DNA of 64,000 nt from contig NC_064046.1 in assembly GCF_932526225.1 (NCBI RefSeq), positions 2,046,001 to 2,110,000 of the forward strand, read 5' to 3'. Below the pieces are notes generated by a model that saw nothing but the letters and a program-made list of their open reading frames with translations, ran no database searches and was not told the origin of the DNA. The stretch is from Nematostella vectensis (lineage: Eukaryota; Cnidaria; Anthozoa; Actiniaria; Edwardsiidae). Within the stretch, counting starts at the first letter, position 1. Each line of letters starts with the position of its first letter. A program made the translations under genes and the position numbers. Positions 48,216 to 59,581 of the stretch are shown here, piece after piece.

Positions 48216-51200
48216 TGTATGCGCCGTCCGCATATGGCGCTGTGATCCAACTATTAGCGATCCATTTCTCCCCGGAAAACACCTACAAACACAAGAAAAA
48301 AACAACTATAGATATGTTCTATAAAAATAAAACTCAAAATTTGTTTTGCGCACTCCAAAATGCTTTAAAGGACCCGAAAAATATTCTTTGTGTGTGAAAT
48401 CGCATTACATATCAGTCAATCTTGTTTTAAAAACTGTCGTTTTTCTAGTCGCTCGGTCATTTCCTTATTAGGCATTACATACCATATTTGGGAGCCCGCT
48501 TCAATCATTTTTTCGCTTAGCTTTGTAAGTCGAGAATTTCAACGTAAACTTGCTGGAATTCGTGTTTACAACGATTTTGCTGGCAGCCATCTTGGAAATG
48601 GAGCCTAGTCTCTAACGTTTTAGAATATCACAGGTCTCCCGCGCGCTCGCCCCAGGCTCTTTTAGACCATTTAGAAAAACGGCAGCTATTGATTGATATG
48701 TTCTATGCTGAAAATCTGTCCATGTGGGATGGGGTGAAAATGTCTCATCCTTATCTCCTGACCCTACAAATCATCATCAATACAGCCCGTGTTAATTATA
48801 GCGTCCATGGCCCCCATCACACCCGTGGCTTCGTCTCGCATATGGTTGTACCACCCCCTCTCCCCTTAGTACGGCCTACCTCGCACCCCCCATGTAAGCT
48901 ATAGTCATCAATAGCTTCCATCCATCCCGTGGCTTCGTCTCGCATATGGTTGTACCACCCCCTCCCCCCTTAGTACGGCCTACCTCGCACCCCCCATGTA
49001 AGCTATAGTCATCCATGGCTCCCATCCATCCCGTGGCTCCGTCTCGCATATGGTTGTACCACCCCCTCCCCCCTTAGTACGGCCTACCTCGCACCCCCCA
49101 TGTAAGCTATAGTCATCCATGGCTCCCATCCATCCCGTGGCTTCGTCTCGCATATGGTTGTACCACCCCCTCCCCCCTTAGTACGGCCCACCTCGCACCC
49201 CCCATGTAAGCTATAGTCATCCATGGCTCCCATCCATCGCGTGGCTTCATCTCGCATATGGTTGTACCACCCCCTCCCCCCTTAGTACGGCCTACCTCGC
49301 ACCCCCCATGTAAGCTATAGTCATCCATGGCTCCCATCCAACCCGTGGCTTCATCTCGCATATGGTTGTACCACATGACCGCTAAGCCTCGTCTTGGCTT
49401 GATCACGAGGTTGCTAGTCTTGCAGTTCTCGTTCATGTTGAAGTAGTCATGAATCCCACGAGTCATTTCCATGTACTGTAAGATAAACATAACAACGATC
49501 ATAAAACAACGCTAGGAGAGCACTGAGAAGTTGATGATTACGCGCTGTTACGTTCTCCGTGGATTATTAAAAGACAGACACACGCCATAGGAAAATCCAC
49601 CATTACTGCTACTTTCTCGATAACTCACTCACTTGATATTCACAAAAAATATCTCAAAACTTTAAAATCAGTGTGACTTTTGGAAGTTTCTTCGAGTGTG
49701 ACTGATAACTTAGAGCGAATGGCGAATAGCGCGGATTCTAATGGATTCTTTGTTCGGTTGAGGTTCTTGTTGGTCCGGATGTAAACTGGTACTTATTGCC
49801 GCTTTGTAGTCACTAATACGCAAGCGCAACACAAGTGTCGTTCAGATACGCAAGAAAATCCAGCAGTTGCGTTCTCTTGCGCTTGTTCGAGTGAGAATCG
49901 GAAATGCGTGCGTTGCGATTGCGCCATAGTGGGAACCAGACTTTACCGCCCGGTCGAGTGTGACGTTGTCAGCGACAGGAAAGGCCGTCTCGCCACCATC
50001 TTCCACGTCATTCAGGTAGTACAACACAGTTAGATATCTACGGAAGAGAAAAAAGTTGCTCACCAGAGCGAATTTGGAAACATCTAAGACAGCTAGTACG
50101 TGAAATTGTGCTAGGCAACTAGAGCTGCATTCACACCAATACCATGTTTAGTTAAACAAGGTTTTTCTTGCCTAATAACTTGCCAAGTTTCTCATTGTGT
50201 TGAATTCTTTCTTGCTAAATGATCACTTAGTAACATGTACATCACAGTCTATTCAGTTTTGTTCTTGGTTCTGTCCACTCTTGGGAGACTGAGATTTAAA
50301 CCAATTTAATTAAACCACCTTTAAACTAGTTTAAGTGCTGGTGTGAATGCAGTACAAGGCAATAGAATTAACACACTTAAGCCTATCCGCCGCCCTCGAA
50401 GAGGTTGAATTAAGGGTTTTCATAGCATTAAGATGTCTAATGGTCTACAGAAAATAATGACGACAAAACACAATGCATTGTGGGTGGACAGCTATTTGAA
50501 TGAAAGGATAATGAAAGAGTGTAATAATAATCCGTACCTACATATCCTGCAAGGGTTTTGGTAAGTAAAGAGCTTTTTTGGATCTTGCATCAGATGGCAG
50601 CACGGCACATCCGTCCGCTTGTGGGTCTCGGAGTCGTAGTGTGCGTGGTAATGGCCGAACTTGGTATAGCGGACAACCTGAAAAGAGAACGACGAACGAA
50701 CGAAGCTTTTTTACATGGACAACCTTATAAAACCGAACAAAACATGGTGCCGCGGATAATTGATCTCCTGCCTATTGCTAACCTGAATTCTCTCACTGCC
50801 GTAGATGATTTCCTTTGTAAGACCTGTGAGTTTGATCAATCTGAAGAAAAGAAGAAGTATGTTAGCATCTTAATCTAAGGAATAAAGGATTATCACTGCT
50901 CTCTACTCCCGTACCCCCGTACTTCCCCCCCCCCCCCCCCCCCTCCACCCCGGACCTTCAACCTCTTTCGTGATTCTTAGTGGATCTCACGAAACCTCCC
51001 CTACCCTCCTACACCAAGATATTTCTTTCCATTCCCTCGCGGCTCCCCCCCCCCCCCCCCCCCTTAGTACAGCCTTTGTTATCCGTGCTTTGCTAGTGTG
51101 GTTTCTTGTTTGGCAATCTCCCCCCAACCCCCCTCCCTTACCTTCCCTCTCCAAATAGTTATCCATGCCTTGCTTGTAAGGTTTCTAAATAAGCGCTCTC

Positions 51201-54200
51201 CTATCTTCCCCTAGCATTGAATTGTTAAAACCTTTAAAAGAAAAAGTCGACAACAACGCAGATTTATGTTTTTTAGAACGATATTTCGGCAGGCCAATAC
51301 CTGCCTTCTTCAGGTTATAAATGAGTTCCAATGGCATGTTATAGCTAGTATATGTACAAAGTTCATTGATGATTAACTAACAAAAGGTAAAAATAGTAAT
51401 TGAGTAAAGAGTGACTTATGGAAGATGGTAAATAGGGTGGTGTGGATTACAAAGTAGCTAAACGGTTTCTTCACGCCGGTTGAGGCCACCGGGTTCAAGA
51501 GTGCCAGCGCGAGCTATCAGTGTGGCTTCTCTTGCTTTGCGGATGGAGTCGCGGTTATTTCTTATTTTTTCAATAGGTATGAGCTCTATGTCAGAAGCGG
51601 AGTGGTTAGGTTTTAGGAAGTGTTCAGCGACGTGGGTTGGTATGGATCGAGATTGGGAGTCTACAGTTCTGCAAGATGAAAAAAGAAGGTGTTGGTGTTT
51701 TTTTCATCTTGCCATCCTCATCACACCAAAAAAGGCCATCCCCTATAGCCTCGCCCTCCGTATTCGCCGCATTTGTTCTACAGAAGAAAGCTTTAATAAC
51801 CGCTGCAATGAACTCACCAACTACCTCCTCAAGCGTGGCTATAAACCCGCTTTTCTCAAGAGACAAATCCTACGCGTTGCTAACATTTCCCGCATTGACG
51901 CCCTACGCCCTAATAATAACAACCACAAAAACTCCTGTCGCATCCCCTTTGTCACTACCTATAATCCTACACTACCTAACATCAACAACAAAATCCGTAG
52001 AAACTACAACCTTCTACTTTCGTCTAAGCGATGCCATAAGGTTTTCACTGAGCCCCCTCTTGTCGCCTTTCGCCGCTCACCTAACCTCCGCGACATCCTC
52101 GTTAAAGCCAAGCTACCTTCCGACCGCTCTCCCACCAACCAACCTCCCGGTGCTTTCCGTTGCGGAAAAAACTGCCTAACCTGCCCCTATATTAGAACCG
52201 ATGGCCTTACAAGCTACACATTTTTCTCAACAGGTGAAACACGACCTATAACCTCCCACATAACCTGCAATACTAAAAACGTGATTTATATGATTCAATG
52301 TAACCGCTGTAACCTTCAATATATTGGGGAAACTAAACGCAAATTAAAAGAACGCTTTAATGACCACCGCAGAACTGTAGACTCCCAATCTCGATCCATA
52401 CCAACCCACGTCGCTGAACACTTCCTAAAACCTAACCACTCCGCTTCTGACATAGAGCTCATACCTATTGAAAAAATAAGAAATAACCGCGACTCCATCC
52501 GCAAAGCAAGAGAAGCCACACTGATAGCTCGCGCTGGCACTCTTGAACCCGGTGGCCTCAACCGGCGTGAAGAAACCGTTTAGCTACTTAGTAATCCACA
52601 CCACCCTATTTACCATCTTCCATAAGTCACTCTTTACTCAATTACTATTTTTACCTTTTGTTAGTTAATCATCAATGAACTTTGTACATATACTAGCTAT
52701 AACATGCCATTGGAACTCATTTATAACCTGAAGAAGGCAGGTATTGGCCTGCCGAAATATCGTTCTAAAAAACATAAATCTGCGTTGTTGTCGACTTTTT
52801 CTTTTAAAGGTTTTATTAATTAATCAACTGTCGACGCAGACCACAAGGTCCGACGCACACCAGCAGATAGAGGCTGTCCGGTGGTTTCTTCCTACGTTTT
52901 TGTAAATTGAATTGTTATTCTTACTTCAATTTGAGATAGGCGCTTTCCCCTTCCTCTTCCCTCTAAATACGTTATCTTACCTCGTTGTACACATTCTACG
53001 ACTGCGTTTCCACCCTCCTCTCCCTTACCCCAAATAGCTATCATTACCTCGCTTGTATGGTTTCTAGGATCGGGGTTCTCTTCATCAATCGCTGGTTGAT
53101 CCAAGTCTGCTCGCTCAAGCGATGTCGGTATCGAGGGTGTGTCAGCCCGAGGGCGAGCATCGCATCATCGATCGCTTGTGTGTCCATCTTCTCAAACTCC
53201 TCCTTCGTGATCACATCTATCAGAAGAGAGGATATATAAACGGAAAAAAAAATACGAAAAAAAAACCGGTGCTCGACATTCTAACGGGCCCATGTGAATT
53301 GTCCAGTAGTGGATCTAGGGGAAGGGTTGGGGGTTTAAACCCATCCTTTGGGCTGCCAATATCATTGATATGTGAAAAAGATGTCATTCATTTAAGGTGT
53401 ATGCCACTACCCATCTCTTTGCTGCGACTTATTTTTAATCAGAAACCCAGAAAATAGAGAAGCTAGAAAACCAGCATAATTGAAAAAGTATTTCTTTCTT
53501 GGAAAACACCCTGATTGGTGCATAAAATTGCCTTCCTAGATATTTGTGTCTGTGTAAGTCAGAAAGCCAAATGTAGCAACCAATTATTAGCTTCCTCCCA
53601 ACTTTTAACTGAGCCATACCCCCCCCCCCCCCTCCCTTTAGCGAAAAGCTCTACATTTATCTTTTGGTTTTCTTGGTCATCTGACTGGCGTATACAAGCG
53701 GTGCGTATGAATCATATGCAAAACGTCAAAGATTTATCCCGTTAGTGTTTCTACCAGCGATACTCTTACCGTCGTCTAGTTCATGGGCTTTGATTCTGCG
53801 AAGTCTGTTGAAAGAAATAAGAAATAGTTCTTGAATTGTACTAGATAGCGTTGATGTTGGGGCCGAAATCTCAAGCCTAGCCATAAACCTTTTTAACTAC
53901 CATACCGCGATTCAGCGCGCGTCTTGATGTATATGCGTTTACTTTGTTCATTTTCGCCTAAAATTTATCTTGCGCTGCATTCACTTGTTTTCTTGCTGAC
54001 AAAAGAAATCATATGGAAGTGCATGACGAGCAAATCACTGCTATAGGCTTGTAGCGTGCCCCCAAGAGACCCAAAGCTACCAAATAGACCTCAATAATTT
54101 TCAGTCTAAATCTCAGCGAGCTGTGCGTGGCGTAACCGACTAAGACAGGCCTGGGATCCTGGTTATTGCCTCCCCATTAATGCGCGGGTACCTAAGCTTC

Positions 54201-57200
54201 TTTTGTGTTGTACAGTTCGCTAGATAGCGGTGCTGGGGCTGAAATCTCCAGCTTAGCCGTAAAGCACTAGCTGCCATACGGTGATTCAGCGCATGTCTGG
54301 AAGTATGGTCTATTTTTTTGCCGATTTAAACAAGTTTGGTTGGTTCGATCCTTGGCTTATTTCAAAGATATTTTTTTCACAGTTTCTGTATACTTTTGCT
54401 ACTTTGTCTACAACAGAATTGTGTTTCCATGTCTCAGTCGTACACATTCTGGTATCCTGATAACGCTCTTAGTTAGTAATTTGTTCAGCTCTGATGACTC
54501 GAAAATGGTTGCGCAGAGCTAGCACGGAAGAAAGGAGAGGGGTGGTATTCGAAAGATAATAACCGCAAAATAGTTGAAGCATAGCAAGTCCGAGTACTTA
54601 CAGTTTTCTGAGCTCGGGCTCTTTTAGCTGCATATAGTAATACTTCCTAGCAAAAGCCAAAACCTGTTGAGGAATAATATGGACCGGTGTATAGAGAGCA
54701 GCAGTTGGAAAAGGTAGTTCCTATTTTCTGTGGTTCCGGTTCAGATCCGATGATAATAGATTGTGTCTGTTGAGATGGAGTTCTTTGTTGTCCGCGAGGT
54801 CTTTATAAGGACCCCACTCTATCATGGGCGTGGTCGTGGTCGAGAGGTCATGATGCCTTGGGTCATATTTACGCAATGGCGTAATATCCCACAGTTCATG
54901 GATATGCCGTTTGTTTTTGTCTTTAGATACAAAAATGAGCCTTTTTTCTGCAGATATTTTGCTGTGGTGGAAAAAAAAGTGCTCGAATTTGTCTGGCATT
55001 CTCCCTCGCATTGTCACCAGTTTACTTCCGGAGGTCCGACGGAAACCTCAACCGTTAAAAGACAAAAGAATCTATTAAAATCCGAGATATTAAACAGGCC
55101 ATCCGCCCTAAATTATCAATCACATCCTCAAACAAACTTTCAATAAACACACTGCTTTCAATATTTTGAAATATTTTTCGCGTTTTCCGTTAAAAATCAT
55201 CGGAGATTGTTACGTAATCGACCGGAAGTAAACTGGTGACAATGCGGCTTTAAATATCTATCCCCCTTGCGCCCGAGTACTACCTCACCTCGTCTACTGT
55301 GATGAAGCCATCATTGTTTGTGTCCCATCCGCTAAATATCGACACAATGCCTTTAGCACGTCCGTCTGAAAGACAATACCACCCTCATAAGTGATACCAA
55401 GCAATATTCATTCACAGAGCTGTACAGGCCCCGAAATATTTGGGGCACGATGGAGACACATTTAGGGTGTCCATCTCGTAATTTTTCTTGCGCTTGTGTT
55501 TGACCGTTTCTCACTTGTGTTAGACCGATTCTCTCTTGTGTTGGACCGATTCTCACTTGTGTTGCGCTTGTGTTTGACCGATTCTCACTTGTGTTGCGCT
55601 TGTGTTTGGCCGTCTCTCAGTTCTGTTGCGCTTGTGTTAGACCGATTCTCACTTGTGTTGCGTTTGTGTTTGACCGACTCGCAGTTCTGTTGCGCTTGTG
55701 TTAGACCGATTCTCAGTTCTGTGGCTCTTTCGTTTGACCGATTGTCAGTTCTGTTTCGCTTGTGTTTGACCGATTCTCACTTTTGTTGTGCTTGTGTTTG
55801 ACCGACTCTCACTGTCTTGCGCTTGTGTTTGACCGACTCTCAGTTCCGTTGCGCTTGTGTTAGACCGATTCTCACTTGTGTTGCGTTTGTGTTTGACCGA
55901 CTCGCAGTTCTGTTGCGCTTGTGTTAGACCGATTCTCAGTTCTGTGGCTCTTTCGTTTGACCGATTGTCAGTTCTGTTTCGCTTGTGTTTGACCGATTCT
56001 CACTTTTGTTGTGCTTGTGTTTGACCGACTCTCACTGTCTTGCGCTTGTGTTTGACCGACTCTCAGTTCTGTTTCGTTTTTGTTAGACCGATTCTCACTT
56101 GTGTTGCGTTTTTGTTTGACCGAGTCTCATTTCCGTTGCGCTTGTTTGTCCGATTCTTACTTTATTGCCCTTGTTTTTGACCGATTTCTCAGTTCTGTTT
56201 CGCTTGTGTTTGACTGATTGCTTGTTTTTGCGCTTAATCTTGCATCCTAGTGACGACTAGCCTTTAGTCATTCGTTTTAAAACATCAGAAGACATATCAG
56301 ATATCTACTCACGCCTGATCTTCGGCACATCGACCTGTTCCTTCAAAGTAAGCCCTCCCCGCGCTTCACTGAACATCAGAAGACATATCAGATATCTACT
56401 CACGCCTGATCTTCGGCACATCGACCTGTTCCTTCAAAGTAAGCCCTCCCCGCGCTTCACTGAACATCAGAAGACATATCAGATATCTACTCACGCCTGA
56501 TCTTCGGCACATCGACCTGTTCCTTCAAAGTAAGCCCTCCCCGCGCTTCACTGAACATCAGAAGACATATCAGATATCTACTCACGCCTGATCTTCGGCA
56601 CATCGACCTGTTCCTTCAAAGTAAGCCCTCCCCGCGCTTCACTGAACATCATCCGCTTGTGCTTGGCGTAGTTGATGAAAAAGTCACATTCCTCGTCAGA
56701 CAGGAAGTTGGGGATCTCTGAGAAGAAGAAAGATTGACACATGGATGCGGTATAAAATACTTACAGAGCTTAATGGACAACCCATGAACGAGAAGTGTTG
56801 AACATTTACACATAATGCGGTATGCGAAGAGATTTACATGAGTTTACACCTATTTCAATAAAGTTTGAATATAAGAAAATGGAACAAAGTTTGGCCAATA
56901 ATAATATATAATAATCAAAAGTGCGTTCATTCATTACAAGGGCCTCGCTACAAGCTTAATTAAGCCTCATTAAATGTTATTAACAGATACAAGACTTGTT
57001 TTCCCTAGCCAGTTGTGTTTGGCATTCATCATTTTCCATTTTCTTATAGTCAAACTTAATTGAAATAGGCGTATATCGTGCTTTTCTTTATACTTTATTG
57101 TCGATATATGGTGGCAGGCCCGCCGTTCAGGGCAGGCCCACCGGTTTCTGGAGAAATTTAAAAGTCAATGACCATCATGCATCTAACTAGAATGGCGAAG

Positions 57201-59581
57201 CAGAGAGCAAATGGTTTATTTCATCGATCTAGGCCATGTGGGTAAATCGAATTCTATTAATCAAGGTTAACTAGTCACAAGCGTGACGTCATGACATGCG
57301 CATTGAACAGGGATGTTTTTAACATGATCCTGCTTAAGCCGTATAAGTATTTTGAGTATTCATGTCCCCTTCTTAATTATTGTGTACCATGGTATCATAC
57401 TATTGTGGTAAATATTACGAAGATCGGATCAGCATTAGTCTATTAATTTTATTGGCTACATCGTTGGCAGGCCCGCTGTTTAAGGCAGGCCCACCGGTTT
57501 CTGGAGAAATTTAAAAGTCAATGACCATCATGCATCTACAGAAATGATCAAGCGGAGAGCGAATGGTTTTTTTCATCAATCTAGGCCATGTGGGTTAATC
57601 GAATTCTATTAATCCTGGTTGACTAGTCACAAGCGTGACGTTTATGACATGCGCACTAAACAGGGATGTATGTGTTTTTTTTAATGATTCTACTTTGGCC
57701 GTCTTTTGCGTCCTCTTCTCTATGCCTGTATCACAACCTCATACCATCGTGATAAATAAGAAGATCGGATCAACACCTGTCTTTTAATTTCATTGTCGGT
57801 ATATAGTGGCGGGCCCGCAAGTATTTACGTCCTCTTCTCAATAGCGTGTACCATGGCATCATACTTTGTGATAAATATTACGAAGAACGAATTATTACTA
57901 GTCTATTAATTTTATTGGCTACAAGGTGGCAGGCCCGCTGTTTAAGGCAGGCCCGCCGATTTCTGGAGAAATTTAAAAGTCAATGACCATCATGCATCTA
58001 CAGAAATGATCATGCAGAGAGCGAATGGTTTATTTCATCGATCTAGGCCATGTGGGTTAATCGAATTCTATTAATCCTGTTTGACTAGTCACAAGCGTGA
58101 CGTTTATGACATGCGCACTGAACAGGGATGTATGTGTTTTTTAATGATTCTACTTTGGCCGTCTTTTGCGTCCTCTTCTCTATGCCTGTATCACAACCTC
58201 ATACCATCGTGATAAATAAGAAGATCGGATCAACACCTGTCTTTTAATTTCATTGTTTGTATATAGTGGCAGGCCCGCAATTATCAGAATTTTATTTATG
58301 GATGTGCATCAGAAAAAGGATATTTTGTATTTATTTTAAACTTTGATCCTTGTGTGGCCTATATTTTGTTTTGTTTTTTCCTAATGTCTTGATAAGAAAA
58401 CTTGAAATAACTAAAATCTTAGATAAGCTGCCTCTTAAAGCCGCATTGTCACCAGTTTACTTCCGGAGGTCCGACGGAAATCTCAACCGTTAAAAGACAA
58501 AAGAATCTATTAGAACCCGAGTTCATGACATGCGCAGTTATACGCACCAAACACGGGAGGCTTCATAGCGCGTGTTGTGATCTTGACAACCTTATCCCCG
58601 ACGTCAATCTCTTCCACGTGACCAACCTAAAAACAACATGTATAAAACCATGAAACAAAAAAAATCTCCTTTTATCTTAAAGTGTGTTAGGGAAAGGATA
58701 GAGTCGGTCGGGGGGGGGGAGGGTTCATCAGTCATAGATCACCATATGGCAAATGGATACTATATTATCTGACGCATGTTTTGGCGGCCAAGGCACCCCT
58801 ACACCTCCCCTTGGTACGCGTCTGAGAGTGCAAGCAATTATATAGAGATTTGCATTTATTCAAGAATACCAATTCAGAGAGTATCAAATAATACTCAATA
58901 AGGAGTCAAGTCTCATTTTCTTCGAAGATCTTTGTAGCACGCATCTTAACCCATTTGAAAAAAAAAAAAAAGAACGAGCACTGTGATAACAAAACTATTT
59001 GTTTATGTGTTATTACCTCATAGACATCAACAAATTATATTTTGACAGACACAAATGTTACTGATTTTGCATAATCGTTTGTCGAAGAAGTATAATATCG
59101 TACATAAAATGTATTTATTGGGGCATTTTGCCAGTGCAACTACTTTAAGTTATTATTAATTCATGTTTTCTTTATCGTGTCTGGTTTTACAGCTTTTGTT
59201 TTGGTTTCGCATTGTAAACTCTTTGAACATAGCCAGGTTACCCAAGGTTACCACAAAACAAATGTGTCTTCTTAATAGAACTCGACATTTATGAAATCCC
59301 TGAAGCCTTAGGATATAACTGTTGAGTCCATATGAAAATGTTTTCTAATTCTACAAGCTTTATCCTACCTTAACTGGATCCAACTTCGTAACCCCGCCAG
59401 CTCGCCCCACCATACACGGCCCACCAAATGTCTTTTCATGTTTTGCTCTCTCGCAACCACCTTCCTGCTTATAACATTTTGGTATTCTTAATCGGGGGTC
59501 CAAATCGCTTGTGCAAAGTACACAAAATTGTAGAAAAATAGTAGAGATTGTTACAATTGAGCGAGGTTCTCGCGCCGCCAT
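48169..59581 (-). CDS. P4HTM: Transmembrane prolyl 4-hydroxylase with EF-hand, 12 exons
   Basis: An Fe(II)/2-oxoglutarate-dependent prolyl hydroxylase of the endoplasmic reticulum. Exons on the minus strand: 59581-59369, 58626-58548, 56717-56586, 55365-55289, 54663-54602, 53804-53770, 53216-53048, 50840-50783, 50677-50538, 50037-49947, 49475-49296, 48282-48169. They sum to 1350 nt, 449 residues, in frame (human 502). Residues 8-24 are hydrophobic (signal or anchor). A canonical EF-hand loop spans D156-E167 (DTNNDGFITVDE); a second, near 195-207, is degenerate. The catalytic core has HYHAHYD with H288 and D290, LHGGC with H408, and K418 of KWIANSWI; the ten-residue H-to-K spacing equals the human one. 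Intron 7 holds a Penelope-like element. Tandem arrays duplicate the ends of exons 3, 11 and 12. Confidence is high for the family. Confidence 0.93.
48800..49370 (-). repeat. 104-bp tandem array duplicating the 3' part of P4HTM exon 11 and its donor
   Basis: Donors lie at 104-bp steps near 48878, 48982, 49086, 49190 and 49295. Each unit repeats roughly the last 78 nt of exon 11, including the codons of YSLHGGCE with the iron-binding histidine, then a GTAGGC donor (GTGGGC in one copy) and a G/C-skewed intron piece. The unit is not a multiple of three, so using another donor would shift the frame. Confidence 0.9.
49645..49806. mobile_element. Degenerate copy of the TTAA MITE
   Basis: Internal landmarks of the family (TTTTGGAAGTTTCTTCGAG, GATTCTAATGGATTC, AAACTGGT) are kept in order but the ends are eroded. 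It lies in P4HTM intron 10. Confidence 0.6.
51262..51322 (-). ncRNA. Hammerhead-like motif in left arm of Penelope-like element
   Basis: Inverted copy of the right-arm motif, with the same core and helices when read on the minus strand, which is the sense strand of P4HTM. The host pre-mRNA therefore contains this motif in the sense orientation within intron 7. Confidence 0.58.
51673..52583 (+). pseudogene. Penelope-like element ORF remnant: RT C-terminal part, zinc-finger-like linker, GIY-YIG endonuclease
   Basis: The readable product starts near KKAIPYSLALRIRRIC, typical of the region after the reverse transcriptase in Penelope proteins. A cysteine-rich linker CGKNCLTCPYI follows, then the GIY-YIG nuclease with VIYMIQCN and QYIGETKRKLKERFNDH and a later glutamate-containing helix. 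The stop is at 52583. Just upstream, a run of A at about 51728 seems to carry a frameshift, since the expected CHPHHTK sequence is in another frame. The catalytic RT domain is absent. Upstream open frame (51480-51672) is antisense of the element's own 3' end, not protein of this gene. Confidence 0.82.
52719..52779 (+). ncRNA. Hammerhead-like motif in right arm of Penelope-like element
   Basis: CTGAAGA (52728-52734), helix II GGCAGG with CCTGCC (736-741 with 748-753), GAAA (754-757), a minimal ATAT helix III and an ATC triplet ending at 52761. Helix I can form from AAC with GTT and ATTTAT with ATAAAT across an A-rich bulge. An extra A precedes helix II, so it is less canonical than the 45.3-kb ribozyme. 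Hammerheads are reported in Penelope-like elements. Confidence 0.6.
55004..55253. mobile_element. TTAA-flanked MITE, near-complete
   Basis: About 250 bp with inverted ends CATTGTCACCAGTTTACTT; the right end is followed by TTAA while the left flank has decayed. It lies just upstream of P4HTM exon 4 in intron 4. TTAA flanks suggest mobilisation by a piggyBac-type transposase (inference). Confidence 0.82.
55490..56230. repeat. About 32-bp degenerate minisatellite with a 223-bp higher-order repeat
   Basis: More than twenty copies of a unit like GCTTGTGTTTGACCGATTCT fill part of P4HTM intron 3. A block beginning at 55636 recurs at 55859 with the same internal variants, giving a 223-bp higher-order period. 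Confidence 0.88.
56281..56644 (-). repeat. 4 x 91-bp tandem array duplicating the 3' end of P4HTM exon 3 and its donor
   Basis: Units start at 56281, 56372, 56463 and 56554 and look identical by eye. Each holds the last 59 nt of exon 3 (coding from FSEARGG to PKIR), the splice donor GTGAGT and 32 nt of intron. The exon model uses the unit nearest the acceptor. Reading past the donor reaches a TAG after two codons, so distal donors would give a truncated frame. Confidence 0.92.
57112..58285. repeat. Three long direct repeats (about 355-460 bp) in P4HTM intron 2
   Basis: Copies start near 57112, 57467 and 57926, each with GGCAGGCCCGC followed by the shared stretch ending in GTCACAAGCGTGACG. 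They differ by internal insertions. No coding potential is seen. Confidence 0.85.
58436..58521. mobile_element. TTAA-flanked MITE, 5' fragment
   Basis: It starts TTAA-AGCCGCATTGTCACCAG and runs 85 bp into the element before breaking off, 27 bp from the donor of P4HTM exon 2. Same family as the copies at 16.7, 17.8, 46.6 and 55.0 kb. Confidence 0.75.

Larger units (their letters stand above)
51227..52814 (+). mobile_element. Penelope-like retroelement, 5'-truncated, with inverted terminal arms
   Basis: It is inserted antisense in P4HTM intron 7. Left arm 51227-51672 and right arm 52369-52814 are both 446 bp and are reverse complements. Between and across the right arm runs the 3' end of a Penelope-type ORF with a GIY-YIG endonuclease. 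The left arm is an inverted copy of the element's 3' end, an arrangement known for Penelope-like elements. Both arms contain a hammerhead-like motif. The reverse transcriptase core is missing, so this copy is non-autonomous. Confidence 0.88.

Noticed and set aside
49113..49295. Extra C-terminal coding sequence continuing past exon 11
   Set aside because: It reads through the donor into repeat units in a shifted frame. The joined exon at 48169-48282 supplies the conserved KWIANSWI end instead.
51480..52583. A single 367-residue protein
   Set aside because: The first ~64 codons lie in the inverted left arm and are the antisense of the element's own 3' end. Only the part after about 51673 is Penelope-type protein.
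54330..54360. tRNA B-box-like GGTTCGATCC
   Set aside because: No matching A box or acceptor stem within tRNA distance. I found no tRNA or rRNA gene in the window.
56281..56644. CRISPR-like array
   Set aside because: Units are contiguous with no unique spacers, contain exon sequence of P4HTM and lie in an animal gene.
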